From an uncultured Ureaplasma sp. (GTDB taxonomy: Bacteria > Bacillota_I > Bacilli_A > Mycoplasmatales > Mycoplasmoidaceae): DNA of 9,046 nucleotides. The DNA is taken from positions 1-9,046 of the forward strand of contig CASFKH010000043.1 in the NCBI GenBank assembly GCA_949295235.1, given 5' to 3'. Numbering within the stretch: the first letter of the stretch is position 1; every line of letters starts with the position of its first letter. Below, one piece after another: positions 7,411 through 9,046 of this stretch. The translations under genes were made by a program, and so were the position numbers. Under the pieces are notes generated by a model. That model was given only the letters and a program-made list of their open reading frames with translations, was not told the DNA's origin and made no database searches.

Positions 7411-8101
7411 AATACAACAATTACTTGATTTACTACAAATTACCAATAGTAACTTTCCTATTGGTAGTTTTAGTCATTCCTATGGATTAGAAACATATAT
7501 TAGAGATAATTTATGTTCTAATGTGAATGAATTAGAAAAAAACATAAATCAATTTGTTTGAAACTATTTTATATATACTGATTTACTTGCAATTAAAAAA
7601 GTATTTGAATTATATAAAAATAAACAAATTGACCAAATTTTTAAAATTGACCAAATGTTATCTACTAATGGAATGTCAAAAGAATGCAGAGAAGCAACTA
7701 AAAAAGTTGGAGTTCAAATGCTAAAATTATATTTAGAATTATTTCCAAATAATGAAATTTTGAACAAATATAATTTAAAAATTAACAATAAAATTTGTAC
7801 AGGTCATCCAGCAATTAGTTTTAGTTTATTATGTTTATCATTAGATATAGATTACAATACTTGTATTTATACTCATTTATATAGTTCAATAAGTACTTTA
7901 ATTCAAAATTGTATTAGAGCAATTCCATTAGGCCAAATTGAAGGCCAAAAATTAATATATAAATTAAAAAATCAATTTTTAGATATCTCAAAATATATTA
8001 ATAATTTAGATTTTGAGAAAAATTTTTGTAAAAGTGCTCCAGGTCTTGAAATTAAACAAATGGAACATGAGTACATACATGTTAGATTGTTTATGTCATA
8101 A
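7394..8101 (+). CDS. ureF: Urease accessory protein UreF
   Basis: This 235-residue all-helical accessory protein bridges UreD and UreG in the urease activation complex and gates nickel and GTP-dependent insertion. Family features visible: near the N-terminus SNFPIGSFSHSYGLETYI, in the middle GHPAISFSLL, then SSISTLIQNCIRAIPLGQIE, and the C-terminal PGLEIKQMEHEYIHVRLFMS, which matches the conserved H-E-x-x-x-x-R-L-F-x-S end. The ATG at 7394 gives the expected N-terminus (MQHCLKIQQLLDLLQ); an earlier in-frame ATG at 7322 would add residues lying wholly inside ureE. A 13-base direct repeat inside the gene encodes a doubled IDQ motif. TGA at 7559-7561 is Trp. Twelve bases separate it from ureG. 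Confidence 0.95.
7626..7656 (+). repeat. Short in-frame tandem duplication in ureF
   Basis: AAATTGACCAAAT occurs at 7626-7638 and again at 7644-7656, an 18-base (six-codon) period that keeps frame and encodes QIDQIFKIDQM. It looks like a small slippage duplication in a variable helix. Confidence 0.6.
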
Positions 8102-8113
8102 AAAGAGGAAAAT

Positions 8114-8737
8114 ATGAAACCATTAATTATTGGAATAGGAGGCCCAGTTGGGGCTGGAAAAACACAATTAATCGAGCGTCTTTCTAGAGATTTAATTACA
8201 AATCATTCTATAAAGCTTGCTGCAATTACAAATGATATTTATACTAAAGAGGATGAAAAAATTTTAGTTTTAAATTCAATTATTCCTCGAGATTGCATAA
8301 TGGGTGTAGAAACTGGAGGTTGTCCTCATACTGCAATCCGTGAAGATGCAAGTATGAATATGAGTGCAATTGAAGAAATGATTGAAAAACATCCTAATCT
8401 AGATTTGATTTTCTTAGAATCAGGAGGAGATAATTTAGCAGCAACATTTAGTCCTGAACTTGTTAATTTTAGTATATATATAATTGATGTAGCACAAGGT
8501 GAAAAAATTCCACGTAAAGGTGGACAAGGAATGATAAAATCTGATTTATTTATTATTAATAAAACAGATTTAGCTCAATATGTTGGAGCTAATTTAGATA
8601 TCATGAAAAGTGATACAATTAAATTTAGAGGACAAAAAGATTTCTTTTTTACTAATTTAAAAACCGATGAAGGTTTAAACAATATTGTAGAATGAGTTTT
8701 AAAACGTTTAAATTCATGAAAAGAAATAAATAAATAA
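8114..8737 (+). CDS. ureG: Urease accessory GTPase UreG
   Basis: This 207-residue SIMIBI-class GTPase hydrolyses GTP to drive insertion of nickel into apo-urease within the UreDFG complex. Motifs in order: P-loop GPVGAGKT (10-17), NDIYTKEDE (40-48), the nickel-binding Cys70-Pro-His72 in [22 protein letters not shown] (102-116), GEKIPRKGG (129-137) and the guanine-specificity NKTD (149-152). Length matches the family (about 200). AAAGAGGAAAA just before the ATG is a good Shine-Dalgarno. Trp codons near the C-terminus are TGA. ureD begins one base after the stop. The gene looks intact and functional. Confidence 0.98.
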
Positions 8738-8738
8738 T

Positions 8739-9046
8739 ATGAAAATAAAAGCTTTTGATGAAATTAAACATTTAAGTGGATATATTGGAATACATTCAAA
8801 AATTGGCATTGATAGAAACAATTCTGAATTTGTAAATTCTGATATTTTATTTACAGAATTAGCAAGAGTCAGTAAACCATTATATTTAAATAATGATAAT
8901 ATACCATGTTATCAATTAATCCATTTAGGTGGAGCATTTTTAAGTAATGAAAAATATTTAACAGATATCCTTGTTGATAGTGGTGCATGAATTATTGTAA
9001 CAAGTCAAGCTGCAAATAAAGTTAATGCGACTAAAAAGGATGATGA
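8739..9046 (+). CDS. ureD: Urease accessory protein UreD (partial, N-terminal part)
   Basis: About 102 residues of the UreD scaffold protein are visible before the right edge cuts it; the full family is about 260-280. UreD binds the apo-urease and, through UreF, recruits UreG with nickel. The visible family features are CYQLIHLGGAFLSNEKY, corresponding to the usual GGG-containing segment, and GAWIIVTSQAANKVNATKKD, corresponding to the conserved T-x-Q-A-A-x-K-V region. The GGG segment is degenerate (LGGAFLSNE where many family members have GGGxxxGD). The identification also rests on its place at the end of the ureABCEFG run. The ATG follows the ureG stop by one base with no clear Shine-Dalgarno, so coupling is likely. 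Confidence 0.9.

Overview
The window is AT-rich (about 70 percent or more by eye) and its genes read through only if TGA is translated as tryptophan (genetic code 4). All seven Trp codons of the urease large subunit are TGA. This code, together with a complete-looking urease operon in the order ureA-B-C-E-F-G-D, points to a mollicute, most likely a Ureaplasma species or a close relative. That genus makes much of its ATP from the ammonium gradient created by intracellular urea hydrolysis.

Left part, minus strand (1-3171): a three-gene operon read right to left. It begins with a 506-residue exported or membrane-anchored protein that resembles an ABC solute-binding protein. Two FecCD/BtuC-type permeases follow, the second cut by the left edge of the window. 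This is the layout of a metal, siderophore, haem or corrinoid importer. The ATPase is not in view and presumably lies beyond the edge.

Middle (3172-4445): a 142-base divergent promoter region, then two tandem paralogous membrane proteins of the PQ-loop/SemiSWEET type (3314-3856 and 3859-4308). They share a C-terminal motif and end at a clear hairpin-plus-T-run terminator. A separate urease promoter follows, with a TATAAT box and a perfect 7-bp stem-loop placed almost exactly at the predicted 5' end of the urease mRNA.

Right part, plus strand (4446-9046): three structural urease subunits (ureA, ureB, ureC, with all metal-binding and catalytic residues of UreC present). They are followed by the nickel-insertion chaperones ureE, ureF, ureG and the start of ureD, cut by the right edge. 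Spacing is very tight: 11, 18 and 2 bases, then a 17-base overlap, then 12 and 1 bases. The operon is probably one translationally coupled transcript.

How it may fit together (inference): urease needs nickel and urea. The divergent FecCD-type importer is a candidate nickel (or iron/cobalt) supplier. The PQ-loop pair is a candidate small-solute transporter working with urease. Neither link is proved by the sequence. The PQ-loop pair is the least explained part of the window and the most interesting.
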